DNA of 64,000 nt from Subtercola boreus (GTDB taxonomy: Bacteria; Actinomycetota; Actinomycetes; Actinomycetales; Microbacteriaceae), in the NCBI RefSeq assembly GCF_003399645.1, contig NZ_NBXD01000014.1:124001-188000 (forward strand), in the 5' to 3' direction. The notes beneath the pieces were generated by a model that saw nothing but the letters and a program-made list of their open reading frames with translations, was not told the origin of the DNA and made no database searches. A program made the translations under genes and the position numbers. Positions 28,679 through 36,197 of this stretch are shown here, piece by piece. Position 1 is the first letter of the stretch, and every line of letters starts with the position of its first letter.

Positions 28679-29989
28679 ATGATGCAGACCATTGACTTAC
28701 GGGGAATGACCCCGTCGCGTGCCCAGTTGCTCGAGCTCGTTCCTCGTGCCGTCACCGACGTCGGGGTCGCGACCGAGGCCGCCCAGGCCCTCATCGATGC
28801 CGTGCGGGCCGAGGGCAGTACGGCACTGCGGGCGCAGGCGGCGCGCTTCGACGGGGGCGAGGCCCCGAGCATCCGGGTTCCGCAGTCGGAGATCGATGAC
28901 GCTGTCGCTCAACTGGCTCCGGATGTTCGTGCCGCGCTCGACGAGGCGATCGACCGGGTGCGCCGGGCGACCGCCGCGCAGGTTCCCAGCGGCACATCGA
29001 CGGTGCTCGGCGACGGTGCGGTCGTGGAGCAGCGCTGGCAGCCGGTGGACCGCGTCGGGCTCTACGTTCCCGGCGGCAAGGCCGTGTACCCGTCGAGCGT
29101 GGTGATGAACGTCCTGCCCGCACAGGCGGCCGGAGTGCCGTCGATCGCACTCGTCTCCCCGCCCCAGCAGCAGTTCGGCGGGCGCGTGCACCCCACCATC
29201 CTCGGGGCGGCGGGCCTACTCGGTGTCACCGAGGTGTACGCAATGGGCGGCGCCGGCGCGATCGGTGCCCTCGCCTATGGCGTCGCCGACCTCGGGCTCG
29301 AGCCCGTGCAGATCATCACGGGCCCGGGCAACGTCTACGTCGCCGCAGCCAAGCGCCTCGTGCGTGGTCGCACGGGAATCGATTCGGAGGCCGGCCCCAC
29401 CGAGATCCTCATCATCGCCGACGAGACGGCCGACGCAGGATACGTGGCCGCCGACCTCGTCAGCCAGGCCGAACACGACGAGCTCGCCGCGGCGGTGCTG
29501 GTCACCCCCTCACCCGCCTTTGCCAGTGAAGTTCGAGTTGAGCTTGAAGGTTTGGCGGAGTCGACGCCGCATTCAGCACGCGTCCTGGTTGCGCTGGAGG
29601 GCCAGCAGTCCGCGGTCGTCCTGGTCGATGACCTCGCCGCTGCAGCGCGGTTCAGCGACGCCTACGGGCCGGAGCACCTCGAGATCCAGACGGCGTCCGA
29701 CGACGAGGTGGTGGCGAGCATCCACAGTGCCGGGGCCATCTTCGTCGGCTCGTACTCGCCCGTCAGCCTCGGCGACTATCTCGCCGGCTCGAACCACGTG
29801 CTGCCCACCGGTGGCCAGTCGCGCTTCTCGTCGGGCCTCGGGGCATACACGTTCCTTCGCCCGCAACAGGTCATCCGTTACGACCGTGCCGCCCTCTCCG
29901 AGGTCGCCGGCCGCATCCACGCCCTCGCCACCAGCGAGAACCTCCCCGCGCACGCGGCGGCGGTCGCCGCGCGCTTCCCTTCGGAGTAG
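28679..29989 (+). CDS. hisD: Histidinol dehydrogenase
   Basis: Catalyses the last two steps of histidine synthesis, the NAD-dependent four-electron oxidation of L-histidinol to L-histidine through a Zn site. It has 436 residues, normal length. Visible conserved segments are RVGLYVPGGKAVYPSSVVMN, ITGPGNVYVAAAKR, the SEAGPTEILIIAD stretch, SQAEHDELAAAVLVT with a Zn/catalytic histidine, GPEHLEIQ with the second histidine, and AGSNHVLPTGG. Two adjacent ATGs (28679 and 28682) could start it. No other his genes follow; the next 490 nt are repeat-rich non-coding DNA. Confidence 0.96.
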   Translation: MMQTIDLRGMTPSRAQLLELVPRAVTDVGVATEAAQALIDAVRAEGSTALRAQAARFDGGEAPSIRVPQSEIDDAVAQLAPDVRAALDEAIDRVRRATAAQVPSGTSTVLGDGAVVEQRWQPVDRVGLYVPGGKAVYPSSVVMNVLPAQAAGVPSIALVSPPQQQFGGRVHPTILGAAGLLGVTEVYAMGGAGAIGALAYGVADLGLEPVQIITGPGNVYVAAAKRLVRGRTGIDSEAGPTEILIIADETADAGYVAADLVSQAEHDELAAAVLVTPSPAFASEVRVELEGLAESTPHSARVLVALEGQQSAVVLVDDLAAAARFSDAYGPEHLEIQTASDDEVVASIHSAGAIFVGSYSPVSLGDYLAGSNHVLPTGGQSRFSSGLGAYTFLRPQQVIRYDRAALSEVAGRIHALATSENLPAHAAAVAARFPSE

Positions 29990-30120
29990 CGCCGGGCTTC
30001 CCGCGCCGGCCGGTCCGCGCTTCCCGCGCGACTAGCGCCGCGCCGCGTCGGCCGGTCCGCGCTTCCCGCGCGAGTAGCGCCGGGCCGCGCCGCGCCGCGC
30101 TTCCCTTCGGAGTAGCGCCG
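29971..30120 (+). repeat. Four 24-bp hairpin-forming repeats beginning in the hisD 3' end
   Basis: Copies lie at 29971-29994, 30017-30040, 30059-30082 and 30097-30120. Each begins GCGCTTCCC and ends TAGCGCCG, and GCGCT/AGCGC flanks can form a stem. Copies 1 and 4 have a TTCG centre; copies 2 and 3 have GCGC there. Copy 1 contains the last hisD codons and its stop (TAG). Spacing falls from 46 to 42 to 38 bp. Confidence 0.8.
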
Positions 30121-30463
30121 CAACGCGCCGGTTGCCTCGACACCGCCTTCGCCGTCAGCCCGGCAGGGTTCCACCGCTCGCCCGCCCCGTAACGCGAGGC
30201 GTCGCGGGTGGTCCGACCGCGTCCCCCAGCGCGTCCGAATCGACGTGAGAGCACACATCCGCGCCAGATACGGCGGCGGATTCACCATTTCGCGTCGGTT
30301 CGCCTCCCGCCGGCCGGCGCCCAGCCCGAGTGGCGCCCTATTCGCGACGGTTTGGCTGAGCTCCGTCCGGGTGGGGACCCCTGGGCACCGGCAGGGATGT
30401 GGCTCCCGCGTGGGCAGGGCGGTGGCTTGCACCGACCGGGCACCCCACGCACGTGCGGGCCGG
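30121..30463. other. GC-rich non-coding gap before nrdR
   Basis: About 340 nt with no credible gene. Open frames on both strands have no family resemblance and no ribosome binding sites. No terminator with a T tract was found. Apart from the repeats immediately before it, I see nothing distinctive. Confidence 0.5.
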
Positions 30464-30469
30464 TAAACT
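30464..30469 (+). promoter_or_regulatory. -10 box of nrdR, near-leaderless arrangement
   Basis: TAAACT is followed by 9 nt and the nrdR ATG. The arrangement matches hisD, including the preceding GGCCGGT. Confidence 0.45.
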
Positions 30470-30478
30470 CGAGGCACC

Positions 30479-31168
30479 ATGTATTGCCCGTACTGCCGGT
30501 ACCCCGATTCCCGCGTCGTCGACTCGCGCACCTCCGACGACGGCACAGCCATTCGCCGCCGCCGTCAGTGCCCCGACTGCGGGCGGCGCTTCAGCACGAC
30601 CGAGACCGCGAGCCTCAGCGTCATCAAGCGCAGTGGAGTGGTCGTACCGTTCAGCCGCGAGAAGATCATGAACGGTGTTCGAAAGGCGTGCCAGGGCCGC
30701 CCGGTGACGGATTCCGACCTCGCCGTTCTCGCCCAGCGCGTCGAGGAGACGGTGCGCTCGACCGGAGCGGCGCAGGTCGAGGCGAACGACATCGGGCTCG
30801 CCATCCTGCAGCCCCTCCGCGAGCTCGACGAAGTGGCGTACCTCCGTTTCGCCTCCGTCTACCAGGCCTTCGACTCCCTCGACGACTTCGAGGCGGCCAT
30901 CACCCTGCTGCGGGTAGAGCACGACACGGCCCCGGATGACCGTTCCGGCCCCTCGGCACAGCGAACTGCGGCGGGCAGTGCTACGGGTTCGGCCACGACG
31001 ACGGGCGCCGGCGCCGCAGCCACGCCCTCGGCTGGCGTGGCCTCCGCCCCCTCTTCGGTGCAAACCGAGGCAAGCGCCTCGCCTTCGACGGCGTCATCGC
31101 GCGCCGGAACGGCCACACCGCCATCGCACGCTGCCCAGGCCGCGGCCAGCGCCGCCCGGCGCGGGTAG
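30479..31168 (+). CDS. nrdR: Transcriptional repressor NrdR with an extended C-terminal tail
   Basis: A nucleotide-sensing repressor of ribonucleotide reductase genes. The N-terminal zinc ribbon has CPYC (residues 3-6) and CPDC (about 31-34), followed by the basic GRRFSTTE segment. The ATP-cone domain spans about 49-139 ([16 protein letters not shown] to [11 protein letters not shown]). It is 229 residues long, whereas NrdR is usually 150-160. The extra 75 C-terminal residues are a low-complexity Ala/Ser/Thr/Gly tail. No ribonucleotide reductase gene or obvious NrdR box is present in this window. pyrD follows after 8 nt. Confidence 0.94.
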   Translation: MYCPYCRYPDSRVVDSRTSDDGTAIRRRRQCPDCGRRFSTTETASLSVIKRSGVVVPFSREKIMNGVRKACQGRPVTDSDLAVLAQRVEETVRSTGAAQVEANDIGLAILQPLRELDEVAYLRFASVYQAFDSLDDFEAAITLLRVEHDTAPDDRSGPSAQRTAAGSATGSATTTGAGAAATPSAGVASAPSSVQTEASASPSTASSRAGTATPPSHAAQAAASAARRG

Positions 31169-31176
31169 CGCCCGCG

Positions 31177-32214
31177 GTGTACGGCTTTCTCTTCCGTCAC
31201 GTTCTGACGCGCCTCGACCCCGAGCGGGCCCACCATCTCGCCTTCGACGTCATCCGCTCCCTTCCGCGCACCCGCCTCGGCGCGCGGGTACGCCGGTTCA
31301 CGGCGCCCGATCCGTCGCTGGCCGTGCACACGCTCGGGCTCGAGTTCGATTCGCCGTTCGGGGTCGCCGCCGGCTTCGACAAAGACGGCCGCGCCATCAT
31401 CGGGCTCGGGATGCTCGGCTTCAGCCATGTCGAAGTCGGAACCCTGACCGCCAAGGCCCAACCCGGCAATGATCGGCCGCGCCTGTTCCGTCTGGTCGCC
31501 GATCGAGCCGTGATCAACCGGATGGGCTTCAACAACGGGGGAGCGGGCCCCGCCGCCCTGCGAATCGCCCGCACATCGGCAGCGAACTACCGCCCCATCG
31601 TCGGTGTCAACATCGGCAAGAGCCGCGTCGTCGACGTCGACGACGCCATCGACGACTACCGCTCGAGCGCCCGGGCTCTCGCCCCCGTCGCCGACTACCT
31701 CGTCGTCAACGTCAGCTCACCGAACACCCCGGGCCTTCGCGGCCTTCAGGAGCTCGACAGGCTGGAACCCCTGCTCGCGGCCGTGCGCGAAGAGGCGGGC
31801 GCCGTACCCCTGCTCGTGAAGATCGCCCCCGACCTCACTGACGACGAGGTGCGCCGCATCGCCGGACTCGCCGTCTCGCTCGGCCTCGACGGCGTCATCG
31901 CCACCAACACGACGATCTCGCGCGACGGCCTGACAACCGACCCCGCTGCTGTCGCGGCAGCCGGTGCGGGCGGACTCTCGGGCCCGCCCGTCGCCGCACG
32001 ATCCCTCGAAGTGCTGAAGGTGTTGCGCGCCGTCGTTCCGCCGGAGCTCTGCATCATCTCGGTCGGCGGCATCGAGACCGCGGATGATGTGGCCGAACGC
32101 CTGGCCGCCGGAGCCACGCTCGTGCAGGGCTACACCGGCTTCCTCTACCGCGGTCCCCTCTGGGCCCGCCAGATCAACCGCGGCCTCGCACGGCTCCACG
32201 CCGCACATCGATGA
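31177..32214 (+). CDS. pyrD: Dihydroorotate dehydrogenase, class 2 (quinone-linked)
   Basis: A membrane-associated FMN enzyme of pyrimidine synthesis that oxidises dihydroorotate and passes electrons to the quinone pool. It has 345 residues. The N-terminal helix region (YGFLFRHVLTRLDPERAHH) is the class 2 membrane-binding extension. FGVAAGFDKDG, VEVGTLTAKAQPGNDRPRLFR, NRMGFNNGG and VNVSSPNTPGLR carry the FMN and orotate residues, with a catalytic serine typical of class 2. VGGIETADD and GYTGFLYRGP lie near the C-terminus. The start is GTG 31177. It is probably co-transcribed with nrdR. Confidence 0.96.
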   Translation: MYGFLFRHVLTRLDPERAHHLAFDVIRSLPRTRLGARVRRFTAPDPSLAVHTLGLEFDSPFGVAAGFDKDGRAIIGLGMLGFSHVEVGTLTAKAQPGNDRPRLFRLVADRAVINRMGFNNGGAGPAALRIARTSAANYRPIVGVNIGKSRVVDVDDAIDDYRSSARALAPVADYLVVNVSSPNTPGLRGLQELDRLEPLLAAVREEAGAVPLLVKIAPDLTDDEVRRIAGLAVSLGLDGVIATNTTISRDGLTTDPAAVAAAGAGGLSGPPVAARSLEVLKVLRAVVPPELCIISVGGIETADDVAERLAAGATLVQGYTGFLYRGPLWARQINRGLARLHAAHR

Positions 32215-32225
32215 CCCGGCCCACC

Positions 32226-32310
32226 CACCCACGCCGCCCCCACCCACGCCGCGCCCACCCACGCCGCGCCCACCCACGCCGCGCCCACCCACGCCGCGCC
32301 CACCCATGCC
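32226..32310. repeat. 15-bp tandem repeat array, about six units
   Basis: CACCCACGCC recurs at 32226, 32241, 32256, 32271 and 32286, with a variant (CACCCATGCC) at 32301, always 15 bp apart. The repeat unit is CACCCACGCCGCGCC. The array lies between convergent pyrD and the DUF3043 gene, just after the pyrD stop. The remainder of this 240-nt gap shows no gene. Confidence 0.9.
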
Positions 32311-32457
32311 AGGCGGCGGGGGTTCCGCGGTCGTTTGTCGCTTCCGCGCCTGCGCGCGCAGCCGCGAAACGGACAAAGACCAGCGTCCCCCCGCGCCCAC
32401 TGCGGGGGTGAGCAGAGCGGCCCGCGCTCGGCGCCTGCAGCGGCGCGAGCGGAGCGC

Positions 32458-33084
32458 CTAGCTCGGGAACTGCCCGCGCTTCACCTGCGGCTTCGGCAGG
32501 CGCATCGGGCGCAGTTGCAGGGCGCGCATCGCACCGTACCAGCGCAGCCCACGGTCGAGCGTTCCGTACTTCTCGCGCAGACGCTTGTTGATGCGGTTGC
32601 CCATGAGCAGGATGTCGATGACCACGATGATCACGAAGGCGTAGAGCACGAGCATCAGGTAGGTCTGGATGGTGGTGTTCGGCACGAGGGTCAACAGGAT
32701 GACCGCGAACATCACCGGAATGATTGCTTCGCCGATGCTGAACCGCGCGTCGACGTAGTCGCGGATGTAGCGCCGCTGCACACCCTTGTCGCGCGCCAGG
32801 AGGTAGCGCTCCTCGCCGGCGGCCATGCCGATGCGGGCACGCTCCCGTGCTGTGGCGGTCTGCGTCTTCGCCTGCCGGGCCGCCTCTTTGCGGTCACTCG
32901 GCACCAGGGGCTTTCGGCGTGCCGCCTCCTGCTCGCGGCGGGTGGGCGTCGGGGCGCCCTTGCCGAGCGATACGCCCTGCGCCGACTTCAGGCGGGCAGC
33001 GGTCGCCTCGGGGGTCTCGATCTCGGCAACGGGGGTTTCGCGCTTGGCCACAGTCAGTCCTCGGGTCTCACGGGCGGTAGTCAC
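32458..33084 (-). CDS. DUF3043 family membrane protein
   Basis: A 208-residue actinobacterial protein of unknown function. The N-terminal 100 residues are polar and basic, with PTPTRREQEAARRKPLVPSD and the basic RERARIGMAAGEERYLLARD characteristic of the family. Two closely spaced hydrophobic helices follow (IPVMFAVILLTLVP and YLMLVLYAFVIIVVIDILL), then a basic C-terminus. The GTG at 33084 is chosen because AGAAGG lies 6 nt upstream; a GTG at 33051 is the alternative. The gene diverges from the M20 peptidase gene with only 24 nt between the start codons, so the two promoters must overlap. Confidence 0.85.
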   Translation of the reverse strand: MTTARETRGLTVAKRETPVAEIETPEATAARLKSAQGVSLGKGAPTPTRREQEAARRKPLVPSDRKEAARQAKTQTATARERARIGMAAGEERYLLARDKGVQRRYIRDYVDARFSIGEAIIPVMFAVILLTLVPNTTIQTYLMLVLYAFVIIVVIDILLMGNRINKRLREKYGTLDRGLRWYGAMRALQLRPMRLPKPQVKRGQFPS

Positions 33085-33095
33085 CACCTGCCTTC

Positions 33096-33101
33096 TAAGA
33101 T
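33096..33101 (+). promoter_or_regulatory. -10 box of the M20 peptidase gene, leaderless arrangement
   Basis: TAAGAT is followed by 7 nt (TACCCGT) and the ATG at 33109. On the other strand the same bases serve as the AGAAGG ribosome binding site of the divergent DUF3043 gene. Confidence 0.5.
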
Positions 33102-33108
33102 TACCCGT

Positions 33109-34560
33109 ATGACCGACGAACAGGGCACTTCTGACAGCCAAAGCACACGCTCCGGGGATCGTGAGACGGGCATCCGCACCTCGCTGGCCGGCGCGTTGCC
33201 GGCCACGATCGCCGACCTGACCGACCTGGTGCGGCTGCCCTCCGTCTCGTGGGATGCTTTCGACCCGGCGAACGTCGCGGCCAGCGCGAAAGCAGTCGCT
33301 GCTCTGTTCGAGGCGACCGGGGTCTTCGAGGCTGTCGACGTGAAACAGGCCGTGGCGAACGAGCAGACGGGCGAGCTCGGCCAACCAGCCGTTCTCGCGA
33401 CACGCCCCGCCCGCAATGGGCGACCGACCGTGCTGCTCTACGCCCACCACGACGTGCAGCCTCCCGGTGACGACGCTGACTGGGACTCACCTCCCTTCGA
33501 GCCGACCGTGCGCGGTGACCGCCTCTACGGCCGCGGAGCCGCCGATGACAAGGCCGGCGTCGTCTCGCACCTCGCCGCGGTCAGGGGATTGCACGAGGCG
33601 TACGGCGACGACCTCGACCTCGGCCTCGTCGTCTTCATCGAGGGGGAGGAGGAGTTCGGCTCCCGCTCCTTCGCCAGTTTCCTCGACCAGAATCGCGACG
33701 CTCTCGCGGCCGACGTCATCATCGTGGCCGACTCCGACAACTGGAACGTCGACACCCCGTCGCTCACCATCAGCCTGCGCGGCAACGTCACGTTCAGGCT
33801 CACGGTCTCGACCCTCGAGCACGCCTCGCACTCCGGCATGTTCGGTGGGGCGGCCCCCGACGCGATGATGGCCATGATCCGTCTGCTGGCCACGCTGCAC
33901 ACGGCAGATGGCAGCGTCGCGGTCGCCGGCCTGACCGAGTCGGGCGAGACCGTGCCCGAGAGCGCCGACGACGTGGCCGACTTCGAGCGGGATGCCGCAC
34001 TGCTGCCGGGCGTCACGCCCATCGGCTCGGGGCCGCTGCTGTCGCGGCTGTGGGCCAAGCCCGCCATCACCATCACGGGAATCGACGCGCCCAGCGTGGC
34101 GAACGCATCCAACACCCTCCTGCCGAAGGTCTCGGCGCGTCTCAGCGCTCGCATCGCGCCGGGCCAGGATGCGCGGGAGGCGCTCGAGGCGATTGAGACC
34201 CATCTGCGTGCCAACGCTCCGTTCGGGGCTCACATCGACATCAGCGACACCGACACCGGCCAGCCGTTCCTCGTCGACACCAGCGGATGGGCGGTCGCTG
34301 CGGCGAAACAGGCGATGGCCGACGGCTGGGGCGTGGAACCGATGGAGACCGGCATCGGCGGCTCGATCCCCTTCATCTCCGATCTGGTACGGGTGTTCCC
34401 GGATGCCCAGATCCTCGTCACGGGCGTCGAAGACCCTGACACCCGCGCTCACAGCCCGAACGAGTCGTTGCACCTCGGCGTGTTCAAGCGCGCCATTCTG
34501 ACGGAGGCCCTGCTGCTCTCGCGGTTGGCCGAGCAGACGCTGGCAGAACTCTCGGAGTGA
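33109..34560 (+). CDS. M20 family metallopeptidase (dipeptidase)
   Basis: A cytoplasmic di-zinc peptidase of 483 residues in the M20/M25/M40 family. Metal and catalytic motifs are YAHHDVQPPGDD with the first histidine, GRGAADDKAGV with the bridging aspartate, and EGEEEFGSRSF with the general-base and metal glutamates. EHASHSGMFGGAAPDA holds further ligands and begins the lid domain. The C-terminal histidine ligand is likely in DTRAHSPNESLHLG. It resembles the large dipeptidases and carnosinase-like enzymes of actinobacteria; the exact substrate is not predictable. Translation begins at ATG 33109, seven nt after a TAAGAT box. Confidence 0.92.
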   Translation: MTDEQGTSDSQSTRSGDRETGIRTSLAGALPATIADLTDLVRLPSVSWDAFDPANVAASAKAVAALFEATGVFEAVDVKQAVANEQTGELGQPAVLATRPARNGRPTVLLYAHHDVQPPGDDADWDSPPFEPTVRGDRLYGRGAADDKAGVVSHLAAVRGLHEAYGDDLDLGLVVFIEGEEEFGSRSFASFLDQNRDALAADVIIVADSDNWNVDTPSLTISLRGNVTFRLTVSTLEHASHSGMFGGAAPDAMMAMIRLLATLHTADGSVAVAGLTESGETVPESADDVADFERDAALLPGVTPIGSGPLLSRLWAKPAITITGIDAPSVANASNTLLPKVSARLSARIAPGQDAREALEAIETHLRANAPFGAHIDISDTDTGQPFLVDTSGWAVAAAKQAMADGWGVEPMETGIGGSIPFISDLVRVFPDAQILVTGVEDPDTRAHSPNESLHLGVFKRAILTEALLLSRLAEQTLAELSE

Positions 34561-34631
34561 CGGAACGCCACATCCGGAGCCCGTCTTCGCACGGATGGGG
34601 AATGAACGGCCCGACTCGCAGGTTGTCGGCA

Positions 34632-34637
34632 TAGAAT
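34632..34637 (+). promoter_or_regulatory. Candidate -10 box of erpA
   Basis: TAGAAT lies 34 nt before the erpA ATG. AAGGAG stands 7 nt before the start, so this gene has a conventional leader. Confidence 0.45.
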
Positions 34638-34671
34638 TTCGGTAGAACCGGTCACCCCTAAGGAGACGAAC

Positions 34672-35040
34672 ATGAGCGACACCCTCGCACTCACCCCGCA
34701 GACCGAGGCCCCCGCGCACAAGGTCGGCCTCACCGACGGTGCAGCCGCCAAGGTGAAGAGCCTCCTCGGCCAGGAGGGCCGCGACGACCTGCGCCTCCGT
34801 GTGGCCGTGCAGCCCGGCGGATGCTCGGGCCTGATCTACCAGCTCTACTTCGACGAGCGCCAGCTCGACGGCGACGGCGTGGTCGACTTCGACGGCGTGG
34901 AGGTCATCGTCGACAAGATGAGCGTGCCCTACCTCGATGGTGCGACCATCGACTTCGAAGACACGATCCAGAAGCAGGGCTTCACCATCGACAACCCGAA
35001 CGCCGGCGGTAGCTGTGCGTGCGGCGATTCGTTCCACTGA
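34672..35040 (+). CDS. erpA: A-type iron-sulfur cluster insertion protein ErpA/IscA
   Basis: A 122-residue A-type carrier that delivers Fe-S clusters to target proteins. The three conserved cysteines are in QPGGCSGLIYQL and the C-terminal SCACGDSF. Length and motif spacing are standard. It sits just upstream of the respiratory block, as in mycobacteria, where the Rieske protein and other Fe-S enzymes are possible clients. It has a good ribosome binding site. Confidence 0.94.
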   Translation: MSDTLALTPQTEAPAHKVGLTDGAAAKVKSLLGQEGRDDLRLRVAVQPGGCSGLIYQLYFDERQLDGDGVVDFDGVEVIVDKMSVPYLDGATIDFEDTIQKQGFTIDNPNAGGSCACGDSFH

Positions 35041-35081
35041 CACCCGTGCGGGCCGCCCCCGGGGTGGTCTCGCCAAAAAAT

Positions 35082-35098
35082 TTCTACGCTGAGTAGAA
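35082..35098. promoter_or_regulatory. 17-bp palindrome TTCTAC-N5-GTAGAA between erpA and ctaC
   Basis: TTCTACGCTGAGTAGAA is an inverted repeat with 6-bp arms. The right arm contains a TAGAAT -10-like box. A closely related palindrome occurs at 44870-44886 by the ctaE promoter, which suggests one regulator for both oxidase loci. A second inverted repeat (GCTGAG/CTCAGC at 35088-35107) overlaps it. Confidence 0.5.
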
Positions 35099-35110
35099 TC
35101 GCTCAGCTTC

Positions 35111-35152
35111 ACCCCCCGAGGCCCGTGAACATGCGGATCTCGGGGGGTTTTT
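35111..35152 (+). terminator. Intrinsic terminator upstream of ctaC
   Basis: ACCCCCCGAG (35111-35120) pairs with CTCGGGGGGT (35139-35148) around an 18-nt loop, followed by a T tract. It can end the erpA transcript, or act as an attenuator if transcription starts at the palindrome just upstream. The next 135 nt before ctaC hold its own promoter, which I could not place. Confidence 0.75.
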
Positions 35153-35288
35153 CACGCTCTGGGCACACTCAGACACGCTTGTCAGCCCCGCCCGGTGAAA
35201 CATTCAGCCCGGATTGGTCGCATTAGGCTAGGCAGCGTCAAATACACTGGACACACGTATCACCAGCAGTAGTTCCGAAGGGTTTCAG

Positions 35289-36188
35289 GTGCGCTCGAAA
35301 AGACGTCTCAGATGGGTCGCCATTCCCGTCATGGTGAGCATGGGCTTGCTGTTGGCAGGCTGCTCGCAGCAGCAGATGCAGGGCTTCCTCCCCGCGGAGC
35401 CCGGCACCACGAACAACACCGACAAGGTGACCGGTCTCTGGGTCACCTCGTGGATCGTGCTGCTCGCGGTCGGCATCATCACCTGGGGCCTCACCATCTG
35501 GGCCGTCGTCGTCTTCCGTCGTCGTCGCGGCCAGACCGGGCTCCCGGTGCAGCTGCGCTACAACATGCCCATCGAGATCTTCTACACGGTGGTGCCCCTC
35601 ATCCTGGTGCTCGGCTTCTTCGCGTTCACCGCGAAAGACCAGGCAGACATCGAGCAGCCGTACGCGGCTCCCGACGAGGTCATCTCGGTCTACGGCAAGC
35701 AGTGGGCGTGGGACTTCAACTACGTCAACCAGAACGTCTACACCGCGGGCGTGCAGGCGCAGAGCGCGCCGGCCTCCGCCGGTGGCGACGCGAACAGCGC
35801 GCTGGTCGAGAGCGAGATTCCGACCCTGTACCTGCCGGTCGACAAGAAGATCACCATCGAACTTCACGCACGCGACGTCATCCACTCCTTCTGGGTCATC
35901 GACTTCCTCTACAAGAAAGACATGATCCCCGGCAAGACGAACTACATGTACGTCACACCCGAGCGCATCGGCACCTTCTCCGGCAAGTGCGCCGAGCTCT
36001 GCGGTGAGTACCACTCCGACATGCTCTTCAACGTGAAGGTCGTGTCGCAGGCCGACTACGACGCCTACACGAAGTCCCTCGCCGACCAGGGTTTCACCGG
36101 CCAGCTCGGCGACGACTACAACCGCAACACCAACCTTCCCGGCACGGTCTCGCCTCTGGCTGAGTCCGAATCGGGAGCTTCGAAGTAG
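35289..36188 (+). CDS. ctaC: Cytochrome c oxidase subunit II (lipoprotein)
   Basis: The CuA-bearing subunit of the aa3 oxidase, which takes electrons from the diheme cytochrome QcrC. It has 299 residues. A signal peptide ends in the lipobox LLAGC (Cys at about residue 25), so the N-terminus is probably lipidated. Two transmembrane helices span about 48-75 and 93-116. The outside cupredoxin domain has KQWAWDFNY, HSFWVIDF with a CuA histidine, and CAELCGEYHSDM with the two cysteines, glutamate, histidine and methionine of CuA. The start is GTG 35289 with GAAGGG upstream. ctaD follows after 9 nt. Confidence 0.97.
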   Translation: MRSKRRLRWVAIPVMVSMGLLLAGCSQQQMQGFLPAEPGTTNNTDKVTGLWVTSWIVLLAVGIITWGLTIWAVVVFRRRRGQTGLPVQLRYNMPIEIFYTVVPLILVLGFFAFTAKDQADIEQPYAAPDEVISVYGKQWAWDFNYVNQNVYTAGVQAQSAPASAGGDANSALVESEIPTLYLPVDKKITIELHARDVIHSFWVIDFLYKKDMIPGKTNYMYVTPERIGTFSGKCAELCGEYHSDMLFNVKVVSQADYDAYTKSLADQGFTGQLGDDYNRNTNLPGTVSPLAESESGASK

Positions 36189-36197
36189 AAGGCGACG

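Noticed and set aside
29871-30552. Minus-strand proteins in the hisD-nrdR gap
   Set aside because: The frames consist of translated repeats and Arg-rich sequence, and part is antisense to hisD and nrdR. No start signal or family match supports them.
32226-32310. CRISPR array
   Set aside because: The units are contiguous 15-bp repeats without spacers, and no cas gene is in the window.
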